The translations under genes and the position numbers were made by a program. The notes below the pieces were generated by a model that made no database searches, was not told the origin of the DNA, and worked only from the letters and a program-made list of their open reading frames with translations. Positions 34,463-43,109 of a stretch of DNA of 64,000 nt are shown here, piece after piece; the stretch's first letter is position 1, and each line of letters starts with the position of its first letter. The DNA is taken from positions 2,232,001-2,296,000 of the forward strand of contig NZ_CP025227.1 in NCBI RefSeq assembly GCF_004010955.1, in the 5' to 3' direction. The stretch comes from Actinomyces wuliandei. Lineage in GTDB: Bacteria; Actinomycetota; Actinomycetes; Actinomycetales; Actinomycetaceae.

Positions 34463-34882
34463 AGCCTCGAACGGTACTCGACCAACCGCTCCTGTCCTAA
34501 CATAATCGGCGACAACAAGGGAGTTGTGCACTTCGGTGCACGCAGGGAGCCCCGTGGAAGCACAGATGTTCACGGCGGGGTGGCCCAGGCTGACCGAGAC
34601 GGACTGTCCACCACCCTGGCCAGGCCCGTTACCACCACCGCGATCCAGCCGGGGCATCCCGGGCGAGCCGGGCCAGCCGGGGCCGCAAGTCAGGTCCGTG
34701 CCGGCCGAGTGTCGTCGGTGTGCTGGCCGGGTGCCGACCGAGTGGCGGCGGAGCCCGACCAGGAAGGGGTGCCGAGCGCAGCCAGCCACGGCCCAGTGCT
34801 GCCAGCGCTGTCAGTGCTGGCTGTGCTGCCAGCGCTGACTGTGCTGTCAGTGCTGGCTGTGCTGTCAGTGCTGGCTGTGCTG
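34463..34882. other. araD-dhaK intergenic region
   Basis: A 420-base gap with no gene. It holds the 18-bp repeat array following the araD stop (34792-34899) and the palindrome GTGCAC-TTCG-GTGCAC (34526-34541). A possible -10 (TATGTT near 34505, minus strand) suggests that dhaK has its own promoter. Confidence 0.45.
34526..34541. promoter_or_regulatory. GTGCAC palindrome upstream of dhaK
   Basis: Perfect inverted repeat GTGCAC-TTCG-GTGCAC about 65 bases before the dhaK start. It could be an operator or an RNA hairpin in the leader. A related GGTGCA/TGCACC dyad lies ahead of the araD-type gene, which favours an operator; the local SorC regulator would be the obvious candidate. Confidence 0.4.
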
Positions 34883-34899
34883 TCAGTGCTGGCCGTAGA
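34792..34899. repeat. 18-bp tandem repeat spanning the araD stop codon
   Basis: About six 18-bp units with consensus GTCAGTGCTGGCTGTGCT on the plus strand (best copies at 34810, 34846 and 34864, degenerate ones at 34792 and 34828, partial at 34882). The last units contain the stop codon of the araD-type gene (GTCAGTG, minus strand CACTGAC), so the array starts inside the gene's final codons and extends downstream. Confidence 0.85.
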
Positions 34900-35689
34900 C
34901 GTTCTGGTAGCGGTCGTTGAGGTGCTCGACCTGGTCGGCCTCAATAGGCATGACCTCCCCGCCCTGACGAGCGACGTGGACGGTGCGGGCGACCTCCTCG
35001 CACATGACGGCGGCCTTGACCGCAGCACGCGCGTCCCTGCCGATCGTAAAAGGGCCGTGGTTGGCCATGAGCACCGCCGGGGACCGTGACCCGCTCAGGG
35101 TCTCCACGATGCCCCGGCCGATGGAGTCGTCACCGATGAGGGCAAAGGGACCCACGGGGACGTCCCCGCCGAACTCGTCGGCCATCATCGTCAGGACACA
35201 GGGAATCGGCTCCCGGCGCGCGGCCCAGGCGGTGGCGTAGGTGGAGTGCGTGTGCACGACCCCTCCCACGTGGTCCATGTGCCGGTAGACGTAGGCGTGG
35301 GCAGCCGTGTCCGAGGAGGGCGCAAGTCGGCTCGGCGTGCCGTCCTCAATTTTGTCCCCCTCCAACGTGCACACCACCATGGTGTCCGCGCTCAGCTCGT
35401 CGTAGGACACACCGGAGGGCTTGATGACGAACAGGCCGGTCCTCTCCGGGCCGCCGCCACGGTCCACCACGACACGCTGGGAGACGTTGCCCGCCGTCCA
35501 CACGACCAGCCCCCACCGGGGCAGCTCGGCGTGAAGGGCGGCGACAACCTCCCGGGTAGAGGCGACGGCCTCCTGGAGGGCCGGGTCCAGCTCGGACAGG
35601 ACGGGGACGGGCCGCTGCGGCAGAGACGACTGAGACGGCGACGGCTGGGATGACGAGTGGGATGGCGACGGGGACGACTGAGACGACAT
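34883..35689 (-). CDS. Class II aldolase/epimerase, L-ribulose-5-phosphate 4-epimerase type
   Basis: 268 residues. The zinc ligands of the AraD fold are present: HTHSTYATAW (two His) and MANHGPFTIG (third His), with KPSGVSYDEL and SSDTAAHAYVY for substrate phosphate binding. The sequence up to YQNVYGQ at the C-terminus resembles AraD/UlaF more than fuculose aldolase. The first 30 residues are a Ser/Pro/Gln-rich extension. AAGGAG precedes the ATG. It would epimerise or cleave a ketose phosphate made by the neighbouring kinases; exact substrate unknown. Confidence 0.87.
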   Translation of the reverse strand: MSSQSSPSPSHSSSQPSPSQSSLPQRPVPVLSELDPALQEAVASTREVVAALHAELPRWGLVVWTAGNVSQRVVVDRGGGPERTGLFVIKPSGVSYDELSADTMVVCTLEGDKIEDGTPSRLAPSSDTAAHAYVYRHMDHVGGVVHTHSTYATAWAARREPIPCVLTMMADEFGGDVPVGPFALIGDDSIGRGIVETLSGSRSPAVLMANHGPFTIGRDARAAVKAAVMCEEVARTVHVARQGGEVMPIEADQVEHLNDRYQNVYGQH

Positions 35690-36109
35690 GGTGGCTCCTT
35701 TGCTGCCGGTCCGGGAGGAGGCGCTGGCTGCGCGCGGCCCACGCCCTGCCTGCTCCAGGAACGGCCCCTGGCGACGGCGCCCCACCGGGGGCACTCCCAC
35801 CCAGTGCCTGGAAGCGCGCCGCACCGGCCTTGTGGTGCAGATCTGCCTACCAGGTGCACCACCATGTGCTGCGCGCCATGGCTATCCAAGCTCCGCTCCA
35901 TCACTGGTCTGCCTGGCCGCAGTCAGCCAGCATGACCAGGCGGCCGGGGGTGGCCCGAGCCACCAGCCGCGCACGGGGCCAGGGGCTCTTGAACAGGCCG
36001 ACGTCGTGGACATTCCGATGGTGACCGCTGACACGAAGATCGTCAACCCCCTGCACCCGTCATTGCTGTCGGCAGGCACCTCCACCCGGGTACGTGACTC
36101 GCCACAGCC
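35690..36109. other. SorC-araD intergenic region
   Basis: 420 bases with no supported gene. The only notable element is an inverted repeat TGGTGCA-N15-TGCACCA at 35833-35861, some 145 bases upstream of the araD-type start. Confidence 0.4.
35833..35861. promoter_or_regulatory. TGGTGCA-N15-TGCACCA dyad upstream of the araD-type gene
   Basis: Perfect 7-bp arms at 35833-35839 and 35855-35861. It shares the GGTGCAC core with the palindrome upstream of dhaK, so both may be operators for the same protein. Not proven. Confidence 0.35.
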
Positions 36110-37108
36110 TCAGGCAGCACCACCAGTGGCTGGGACATCCTCACCGGCTGCCGCCTGCTCCCAGGCGAGCAGCGCCCTGGCGGTGTCGACGTCGGTGATG
36201 AGCACGTCCACCCAGCCGCCCAGCAGGGCTCCCCTGACGGCGGCGTGCTTGCGCTGCCCTCCTGCCGCCGCCACGCGACGTGGCACCGCTCGCAGCTGCT
36301 CGGCGTCGGCCCCCACCAGACGCTCGTCGTAGTCGGAGGCCACGGGCCGCCCCTGCGCGTCAAAGAACCGCAGGCACACGTCCCCCACCGCTCCCGCTGC
36401 CCGTAGCTGGGCGTCGTCCTCCTCCGACATCATGTTCCCTGACTCGCGCAGCAGCGGGGAGGGCTCCAGGCTGCCGATGCCCACCAGGGAGACTGTCACC
36501 TCGCGGAGCTGGTCCAGAACCGAGCGCACCGACACGTCCTGACGCAGCTGGGCCGCCGCCTCCGGGGTCCCTAGGACCGCAGGGGAAGGGAAGAAGACAG
36601 CCTGAGCCCCAGTGGCCCGGGCCAGCTGGTCGATCAGCCTGGTCGCCTTGACCTGGACCTGCGGGTGCCCGACCCCTCCGAACAGCTGGATGACCCGGTC
36701 CGCCACGGGCAGCCGGAACGGGGCCAGCTGCTGGACCGCCGCCAGCCAGGTGGCAGACCACGAGGACAGTCCGATAGTGTCCCCGCCGGTCAGCGTGGTC
36801 TCCAGGTAGGCGGCCCCCGCCGTGGCAAGCGCCGAGGTCACGCCCTGGTCAGAGTCGTCAGCATCGACGACGACGCACTCCGACAGGCCGTAGCGCTCCT
36901 CCAGAGCCTCCTCCAGCTCGGTGTAGGTCCCGGTGGGCAGCGCGACGACAGTACGCACGATGCCCTCCTCACCAGCACGCTTAAGCAGGCGGGAGACACG
37001 CGGCTGGGACACGTGCAGCTCGGTGGCGATCTGCGTCTGCTTCATACCGAGCTCGTGGTACATGCGCGCGATGCGGGCCATGAGCCGCAGCTGGCTGTCG
37101 TCGTTCAC
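36110..37108 (-). CDS. SorC-family sugar-binding transcriptional regulator
   Basis: 332 residues: an N-terminal helix-turn-helix (LRLMARIARMYHELGMKQTQIATELHVSQPRVSRLLK is the region; recognition helix VSQPRVSRLLKRA) and a C-terminal NagB-like sugar-phosphate sensing domain (GDTIGLSSWSATW, IQLFGGVG, VFFPSP, VGIGSLEP). SorC regulators respond to phosphorylated sugars and usually control the adjacent catabolic operon. I choose the GTG at 37108 (VNDDSQ) with AGAGGA upstream. It is the only regulator between 29 and 54 kb, so it probably controls both sugar units. Confidence 0.92.
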   Translation of the reverse strand: MNDDSQLRLMARIARMYHELGMKQTQIATELHVSQPRVSRLLKRAGEEGIVRTVVALPTGTYTELEEALEERYGLSECVVVDADDSDQGVTSALATAGAAYLETTLTGGDTIGLSSWSATWLAAVQQLAPFRLPVADRVIQLFGGVGHPQVQVKATRLIDQLARATGAQAVFFPSPAVLGTPEAAAQLRQDVSVRSVLDQLREVTVSLVGIGSLEPSPLLRESGNMMSEEDDAQLRAAGAVGDVCLRFFDAQGRPVASDYDERLVGADAEQLRAVPRRVAAAGGQRKHAAVRGALLGGWVDVLITDVDTARALLAWEQAAAGEDVPATGGAA

Positions 37109-37245
37109 CGACTGGTGTCCTCTCCGGGGCAGGGGCTGTCCCGGTTGACGGGACCAGGGCACTCCCAATCTACCCGTGAAGCCACCAGCCCCAGCGCACC
37201 CGGTTGCAGGCACGGCTGGCAGACCCGCCCGTACGTACCAGGCGT

Positions 37246-37278
37246 GTCTCAGGTACGCCACTGGTAGGTACCTGAGAC
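37246..37278 (-). terminator. Perfect 11-bp stem-loop after SDR gene
   Basis: GTCTCAGGTAC (37246-37256) and GTACCTGAGAC (37268-37278) are exact inverted repeats around an 11-base loop, 10 bases beyond the SDR stop codon and 138 before the SorC start. Likely terminator for the upstream ABC/SDR operon; no U-tract. Confidence 0.6.
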
Positions 37279-37287
37279 GTCGTCATG

Positions 37288-38082
37288 TCACCAGGCGGTG
37301 AAGCCTCCGTCGACGAGAAGGTCGTGGCCGGTAAGGAAACTGGCGGCGTCGGACAGGAGAAAGTGGGCAGGACCAGTCATCTCCTCCGGCTGGGCCATGC
37401 GTCCCAGGGGGGTGTCCTCGGCGAACTGCCTGGCCTGCTCGGCCACCTCGGGCCGGGTGTTCATGGGTGTGGCGGTGTAGCCGGGACTGATGGTGTTGAC
37501 CCGCACCCCCTGGCGTGCCCACTCCATGGCCAGGGACCTCGACAGGTGGATAACCGCCGCCTTGGCCGAGTTGTAGTGGACCTGGACCAGGCCCCGGTTG
37601 ACAATCGTGCCCGACATAGAGGCGACGTTGACGATCGATCCCCCGCCGGCCGCAATCATGGCCCGGCCCTGGGCCCTGCTGGCCAGGAAGACGCCGGTGC
37701 AGTCGACGTCGTACATGCGCTGCCACTGGGACAGTGACATGTCCAGGGCCGGGGTGGCGTTTGCGATTCCTGCGGCGTTGAAGGCCAGGGTCAGCGGACC
37801 GAGCCTGTCCTGGGTGGTGGCGACGGCGGCCTCGGCCTCCTCCTCCACGGTGACGTCCCAGGGGACGGTGACGGCGCTACCGCCTGCCGCAGTGATGTCC
37901 TCGACGACGGCCTCCAGGGGCTCGCCGGGCAGGTCGGCGCAGGCCACCCTGGCCCCGCAGGCGGCCAGGTGCCTGGCGACTGCCTGGCCGATTCCGGAGG
38001 CCGCCCCAGTGATGACAGCGACCCTGCCGGAGATGTCAAATACGTCGGCGCTGCTAGTGGTGCTGGTGTCGTTGACGCTCAT
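37288..38082 (-). CDS. Short-chain dehydrogenase/reductase (sugar or polyol type)
   Basis: Classical SDR of 264 residues: cofactor loop TGAASGIGQAVA, NAAG in FNAAGIAN, catalytic Ser in VNVASMSG, and the YxxxK motif as HYNSAKAA. Asp in ACADLPG after beta-2 suggests NAD preference. The last residues DLLVDGGFTAW are typical. AAGGGAG precedes the ATG. Placement after an Rbs-type importer suggests that it oxidises an imported polyol or reduces a ketose; 176 bases separate it from the ATPase gene. Confidence 0.88.
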   Translation of the reverse strand: MSVNDTSTTSSADVFDISGRVAVITGAASGIGQAVARHLAACGARVACADLPGEPLEAVVEDITAAGGSAVTVPWDVTVEEEAEAAVATTQDRLGPLTLAFNAAGIANATPALDMSLSQWQRMYDVDCTGVFLASRAQGRAMIAAGGGSIVNVASMSGTIVNRGLVQVHYNSAKAAVIHLSRSLAMEWARQGVRVNTISPGYTATPMNTRPEVAEQARQFAEDTPLGRMAQPEEMTGPAHFLLSDAASFLTGHDLLVDGGFTAW

Positions 38083-38258
38083 ACGAGCTCCCTTCGTTCA
38101 TGCCTTTCTCCTGCCCAAGGCCCCACTACCTGTGGGCGCGGAAGCATCACCAGTGACGGTGATCTCGCCTGGTTGTTCTGGTCCGTCCCCGATCGTCTCC
38201 CCTGCCCGCACGGCCGCCGTAGAACTGGTACCGCTCAGACCACCAGCCAACGGCCTGG

Positions 38259-39824
38259 TCAACGGGTAGCCATCGAGATAATTCGCTCCCCGTCAGCCTC
38301 CTCGTGGTCAAGGACTCCCTGGACCCGCCCCCGGCTGAGCACCATGACGCGGTGAGACAGCCCGATCACCTCCTCCAGGTCCGAGCTCACCACGACGACA
38401 GCGACGCCACGACGCCGCAACTGGTCAACTACCTCGTAGACGGAGGCACGGGCGCCCACGTCGACCCCACGAGTCGGCTCGTCAAGGATGACGACCTTGG
38501 GAGACCGCGCGACCCACTTTCCGATGACCACCTTCTGCTGGTTCCCTCCGGAGAGCTGCCCGACCTTCTTGCCGGGGTCGCCCTTGACGCCCATCTGCGA
38601 TATGACGTCGTTGGCCAGCGCCTTGGCCCGGGATCTGCTCAGCCACCCGGACGGCCCGCATACCTTGTCAAAGTTCGGCAGGCTCACGTTCTCCCGCACG
38701 GACGCCTCGGTAAGCAGCCCCTGCCGTCTGCGGTCCTCGGGGACCATGACGAGACCCGCGGCCTTCGCTGCCCTGATGGAGCGTGCCCGCAGCCGACTGC
38801 CCTCCACCCACACGGTGCCGCTGGCCGTCGTGTCCGCCCCGGCCACCGCCCGGACCAGCTCAGTACGGCCCGCCCCCACGAGACCTGCGATCCCGAGGAC
38901 CTCGCCCTCGCGCACCTCAAGGTCGACGTCCCTGACGAACCCGTTGGCGGCGGTGATCCCGCTGGCGCGCAGCACCACCCGCTCACCCGGAGTGGTCAGA
39001 GGCGGGAACAGCCTGTCGACCCTTCGTCCCACCATCTCGGCAACCAGATCCTCAGGCGGGACCCGCGCGCTTGCGTGCTGGGCCACCTGTGTGCCGTCAC
39101 GCAGGACCACGACCCGGGTGGCGATCTGTGCGATCTCAGCGAGCCTGTGACTGACGTAGACGAACGCGACCCCGTCAGCCTGAAGATCGCGGACACACGC
39201 GAACAGCGCCTGGGTCTCCTCGCCCCCAAGGGCTGCGGTGGGCTCGTCGAGAATGATGAGCCGTGAGCGCTGCGACAGCGCCTTGGCGATCTCCACCTGC
39301 TGCTGCCCGGCCACGCTGAGGTCGCGCACCAGGGTGGACATCGGTCTGGAGAAGCCAAGCCGCTCGAGGTGCCCGCGCGCCTCCTCTCGCATCGCCCTGT
39401 GGTCGACACTGCCCCGCGCGAGGCGGGGCCACCGTCCGACGAACACGTTCTCAGCCACCGTCAGATCCGGCAGGAGCCGCATCTCCTGGTGGATCATGCC
39501 CACACCGGCACGGATGGCGTCCAGCGGGGAGGTCGGGGCGTAGGCACGCCCCTGCCACTCCATCGTCCCGCTGGTCGGGGCCTCGACGCCTGCGATGATC
39601 CTCGCCAGCGTCGACTTCCCGGCCCCGTTCTCACCCAGCAGCGCCACCACCTCGCCGGCACGGACGTCCAGGTCGATACCCGTCAGCGCTACTGTTCCCG
39701 GGTAGCGCTTGCCCACCTGCCTGACGGACAGCAGCGGTACGCTCCCGGCTGCGCCGCTGTCAGCGTCCCTGTCAACCACACCCGTCAGGCTCCCGTGAGC
39801 CGCGCCAGTCGCTGTCCACCTCAT
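38259..39824 (-). CDS. Sugar ABC transporter ATP-binding protein (RbsA type)
   Basis: 521 residues with two fused nucleotide-binding domains. The first has a complete Walker A (GENGAGKSTLARI), signature LSVAGQQQVEIAKAL and Walker B (LIILDEPTAAL). The second has a degenerate Walker A (GLVGAGRTELVRA) but intact LSGGNQQKVVIGKW and VVILDEPTRGVD, as usual in RbsA/MglA proteins. The ATG overlaps the binding-protein stop by four bases. Energises import with the 40796-41791 permease. Confidence 0.95.
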   Translation of the reverse strand: MRWTATGAAHGSLTGVVDRDADSGAAGSVPLLSVRQVGKRYPGTVALTGIDLDVRAGEVVALLGENGAGKSTLARIIAGVEAPTSGTMEWQGRAYAPTSPLDAIRAGVGMIHQEMRLLPDLTVAENVFVGRWPRLARGSVDHRAMREEARGHLERLGFSRPMSTLVRDLSVAGQQQVEIAKALSQRSRLIILDEPTAALGGEETQALFACVRDLQADGVAFVYVSHRLAEIAQIATRVVVLRDGTQVAQHASARVPPEDLVAEMVGRRVDRLFPPLTTPGERVVLRASGITAANGFVRDVDLEVREGEVLGIAGLVGAGRTELVRAVAGADTTASGTVWVEGSRLRARSIRAAKAAGLVMVPEDRRRQGLLTEASVRENVSLPNFDKVCGPSGWLSRSRAKALANDVISQMGVKGDPGKKVGQLSGGNQQKVVIGKWVARSPKVVILDEPTRGVDVGARASVYEVVDQLRRRGVAVVVVSSDLEEVIGLSHRVMVLSRGRVQGVLDHEEADGERIISMATR

Positions 39825-40765
39825 GGGTGCTCACCGATGAACTCGTCGACGTTGTCAGGCGTGGCCAGACTCCCCTCCTGAAGCTGCTCGGGCTCGACCG
39901 TCTCCCCATTGATGAGCCGCAGAGCGGACTGAACCGCCAGCTGCCCCATGTACATGGTCTTCTGGACCATGGTCGCGGCGATCGTGCCGTCCTTGACCCC
40001 CTGGAGCCCGGCGTCGTCGCCGTCGAACCCCACGATGAGGATGTCGTCACGCCCTACTGCCCGGGCTGCCTGCGCCGCACCCAGTGCAAGAGCGTCAGAG
40101 CGGCCAAAGATGACGTCGATCTCTGAGTGGGCCTGAAGCATGTCCTGTGCAATGTCAAAGCCCTCGTCCTGGTGCCAGCCCTCGGAGGCCTGACGCGCGA
40201 CCTCAGTGACCTGGGAGCCGGAGATCCCGTTCTTGAACCCCTTGTCCCGGTCGTTCTCCGGGGTGGTCCCAACCTGCCCCTGGATGACTCCAAGCGTCCC
40301 GGCACCGCCGGTACGTTCCACGACCCACTCGCCCAGGACCTGGGCCGCCGCCACGGAGTCGGTGGCGATAAAGGTGTCTCCGGGCTCTCCGTCCGGATTT
40401 CGGTCAACCGTCACGACCGGGATGTCCTGGGCGCGGGCGTTACGGACGGGGACGCTTGCTGCGGTGGCCCCGGCCGGGATGTAGATGACTGCCTCGACCT
40501 GCTGGCTGATGAGGTCCTGGACCTGGCTGACCTGCTTGTCGGCGTCGCCTCCTGCGTCTGCGACGATGATCTGCGCGCCCTGGGCCTGAGCCTCAGCCTC
40601 CGCAGACTGGCGTATACGGTTGAAGAAGTCGGCCTGGAGGTTGGCGACGGCCAGCCCTATCCTCCTCCCACCGGAGGACTGGCTCGAGCGGCAGCCAGCC
40701 AGCGGGCCGGCGGCCGCGACGGCCACCCCGGCCCCAACAAGCCTGATAAATTCTTTGCGTCTCAT
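39821..40765 (-). CDS. Sugar ABC transporter substrate-binding lipoprotein (RbsB type)
   Basis: 314 residues. The signal is MRRKEFIRLVGAG... with a lipobox LAGC at residues 22-25; the twin-arginine start suggests possible Tat export. The mature part is a periplasmic-binding protein 1 domain (GLAVANLQADFFNRI, VVTVDRNPDGE, IIFG-like VIFGRSDALALG, IVGFDGDDAGLQ). Ligand is probably a small sugar or polyol. It sits between permease and ATPase genes, overlapping the latter. Confidence 0.93.
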   Translation of the reverse strand: MRRKEFIRLVGAGVAVAAAGPLAGCRSSQSSGGRRIGLAVANLQADFFNRIRQSAEAEAQAQGAQIIVADAGGDADKQVSQVQDLISQQVEAVIYIPAGATAASVPVRNARAQDIPVVTVDRNPDGEPGDTFIATDSVAAAQVLGEWVVERTGGAGTLGVIQGQVGTTPENDRDKGFKNGISGSQVTEVARQASEGWHQDEGFDIAQDMLQAHSEIDVIFGRSDALALGAAQAARAVGRDDILIVGFDGDDAGLQGVKDGTIAATMVQKTMYMGQLAVQSALRLINGETVEPEQLQEGSLATPDNVDEFIGEHP

Positions 40766-40795
40766 GGAGGACCCCTTTCCTTCCGCTGGTCCTGC

Positions 40796-41791
40796 CTAGT
40801 TCCTGCGTCTGAGGACGTCACCCATCACCGCAACGGCGATAACCAGGCCGATGAGAATGGCCTGAATGAACGGCGACACCCCAAGAAGGTTGAGACCGTT
40901 TCGAAGGATGCCGATAATGAGCACGCCGACGACGGTCCCCGATATGCTCCCCACCCCGCCGGTCAGGCTCGCTCCGCCGATGACGACGGCCGCGATCACG
41001 TCGAGCTCAAGCCCTGTCCCTGCGCTGGGCTGGGAGGAGTCGAGCCTCGTAGCGAGGATGATCCCTGCCACCCCGGCCAGGGCTCCCGCAATGGCGTAGG
41101 TAGCCGTCACGACCCGCCTGACCTGGATACCAGCCAGCCGGGCGACCTCCTCACCTCCCCCGATCGCGTACAGTGCCCGCCCCGAGGGCCGTGACCGCAA
41201 CCACACTGCTGACACGACAGCGATGACGACCAGCGTCACGGCCGTGACCGAGAAGAACTCCAGGTACCTCTGGGAGGAGAGGCTGAAGAACCAGTCGGGG
41301 TAGCCCACGATCTGCTGGCCGTCCGTGATGAGGTTGGCCAGGCCGCGCGCAACAGACATCATGGCCAGCGTCGCGATAAAGGGCGGCAGCCTGGCGACCG
41401 TCACTGCTGCGCCGTTGACGGCGCCGCACACGGTACCGACAAGCGCCGCAGCGACCATAGCCGCCCACATGGGCCAGCCGCCGTCGTGCGACAACCAGCC
41501 CAGCACCATCGTCGCCAGTGCCATGACCGACCCCACCGACAGGTCGATACCGCCGGTGATAATAATAGCGGTCCCACCGATAGCGACAATACCCAGGGTC
41601 GTCACCTGGTCGATAATATTGACAAGGTTGCGCGAGGTGGCAAAGCCGGGGGCGACTAGGGACAGGACGACGACAAGGACGACAAGCCCTATCACCGCCC
41701 CTCCGGTGCTCTTGAGAGCCTCGGCCAGCCTTCCCCAGCGAGGCGTGGCCGGCTGGACCGAGCCGTGCGCCACGGCTTGTACGTACGACAT
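40796..41791 (-). CDS. Sugar ABC transporter permease (RbsC type)
   Basis: 331 residues with eight to ten transmembrane segments and the BPD_transp_2 signature around GGIDLSVGSVMALATM and GAALTGG-like GGASLTGGVGSISGTVVG. I choose the ATG at 41791 (MSYVQAV), which has GGAGGAG seven bases upstream; the frame opens six codons earlier. It follows the SDR gene by 22 bases and precedes the binding protein by 30, so all are one operon. Confidence 0.94.
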   Translation of the reverse strand: MSYVQAVAHGSVQPATPRWGRLAEALKSTGGAVIGLVVLVVVLSLVAPGFATSRNLVNIIDQVTTLGIVAIGGTAIIITGGIDLSVGSVMALATMVLGWLSHDGGWPMWAAMVAAALVGTVCGAVNGAAVTVARLPPFIATLAMMSVARGLANLITDGQQIVGYPDWFFSLSSQRYLEFFSVTAVTLVVIAVVSAVWLRSRPSGRALYAIGGGEEVARLAGIQVRRVVTATYAIAGALAGVAGIILATRLDSSQPSAGTGLELDVIAAVVIGGASLTGGVGSISGTVVGVLIIGILRNGLNLLGVSPFIQAILIGLVIAVAVMGDVLRRRN

Positions 41792-41813
41792 CTGAGTTCT
41801 CCTCCGCACCCGG

Positions 41814-42623
41814 TCAGTTCATTTCCATGCCGCCGTCAACGTTGACGGCCTGGCCCGTGATGCACCCGGCAGCGTCGGACGCGAGGAAGAGGACGAGGTT
41901 GGCGACGTCCTCCCTGGTTGCCGCACGGCCCAGGGGAATCTTGTCTATCCACTCAGCCACGAGCTCACCCGGCTCGTAGCCGCCCAGCAGGGAGCCCCAC
42001 CTCCCGTCGTTGTAGGTCCACATGTCCGTGACCACGATGCCCGGGCAGTAGGCGTTGACCCGAATACCGTCCGCAGCCAGCTCCTTGGCCAGCGACTGGG
42101 TCAGTCCCAGCACACCAAACTTGGAGGCGGCGTAGCCGGGGGTGTAGATGAAGCCGTGACGGGCCTGGGCCGAGGCCGCGTTGATGATCGACCCCCCGCC
42201 GGCCCTGCGCAGTAAAGGCGCAGCCTCCCGGGCGGCGATGAACTGAGCCAGGGTGTTGACGCGCAGGACACGCTCGAACCCCTCGGTCGTCGTGTCCTCC
42301 AGCCTCTCGATCTCGATGACGCCCGCGTTGGAGACCAGGACGTCGAGCCTGCCGAAGTCCTCGCCGACACGCCGGAAGAAGGCTCGCACGCTGGGGTCGT
42401 CGGTCACGTCGAGCTGCTCGGCAGTAACCGCAAGCCCCTCGCTGCGCAGATCCTCAGCCACATCGAGCACTGCGCCGGACAGGTCAGCGACACGCACCGT
42501 CGCCCCGCAGCCCGCGAAGGCCCGAGCAACGCCCAGGCCGATGCCTCCTGCGGCGCCAGTGACGACAACGTGCCTTCCCGCGAAGTGATCGCGGAAGATC
42601 GTCGATATCTGGTCCTGTGACAT
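41814..42623 (-). CDS. Short-chain dehydrogenase/reductase, first gene of ABC operon
   Basis: 269 residues: TGAAGGIGLGVARAF cofactor loop, VSNAGV, INAASAQ with the catalytic Ser/Ala position, and YAASK as the YxxxK motif. The C-terminal CITGQAVNVDGGMEMN and overall pattern resemble sorbitol, threitol and other polyol dehydrogenases. GAGGAG precedes the ATG at 42623. As the first gene behind the operator at 42664 it is probably the entry enzyme for the imported polyol; the exact substrate is not known. Confidence 0.88.
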   Translation of the reverse strand: MSQDQISTIFRDHFAGRHVVVTGAAGGIGLGVARAFAGCGATVRVADLSGAVLDVAEDLRSEGLAVTAEQLDVTDDPSVRAFFRRVGEDFGRLDVLVSNAGVIEIERLEDTTTEGFERVLRVNTLAQFIAAREAAPLLRRAGGGSIINAASAQARHGFIYTPGYAASKFGVLGLTQSLAKELAADGIRVNAYCPGIVVTDMWTYNDGRWGSLLGGYEPGELVAEWIDKIPLGRAATREDVANLVLFLASDAAGCITGQAVNVDGGMEMN

Positions 42624-43109
42624 GAAGGTACTCCTCACACTCGCCCTTGAGTTGATGAATCAGTATTCAGTACCGAATGTCTACACCTTATGCTATCCCC
42701 CTCTCATCTCTGTGTCAACCCACCCCGCCTCCCCCCACGTACGCACCCCTCCCAGACATGCCGCAATCTCACCCTAAAAATAGGGGTCGCACGCCCGAGA
42801 CCTGCGAAGCCTGGACCAAGCCGCCCTCATCTCACCCACCCGAATGTCATCTGTATGCCAAGCTGAATTAGCATCTGGGTGGTCCCTAGAGATCAACAGT
42901 GGCTCCGGTGGCACGAGGTCGACGGAACCATTACCTCACTGCCAGGACGTACCGGGCACGGATCGTGCGTCCAGACGGCGGGCACAGTCGGCAGAGCGCA
43001 TCCCCGGAGCACCACGGCACAGCGGGGCCACCAGGTGCACGCCGGGCCGTCAACGTCGGCGCTGCCTGGAGGCCCCGCTGCGGGACAAGAACCTGGACAG
43101 CTCCTGTGC
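42624..43109. other. Promoter region between transketolase and SDR genes
   Basis: 486 bases. The first 220 are markedly AT-richer than the surroundings and contain the operators listed at 42656-42679. The remainder up to the transketolase stop shows no gene or clear terminator. Confidence 0.5.
42656..42679 (-). promoter_or_regulatory. Candidate operator ahead of the SDR-ABC operon
   Basis: Two overlapping dyads: TGAAT-CAGT-ATTCA (42656-42669) and TATTC-AGTACC-GAATG (42664-42679). The second matches the spacing and arms of the sites at 47462 and 52487. It lies about 40 bases upstream of the first gene of the operon, a typical repressor position. Confidence 0.6.

Noticed and set aside
42700..43100. 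Short plus-strand frames in the AT-richer gap before the SDR gene
   Set aside because: They overlap the promoter region, lack ribosome sites and read as low-complexity Pro/Ser sequence.
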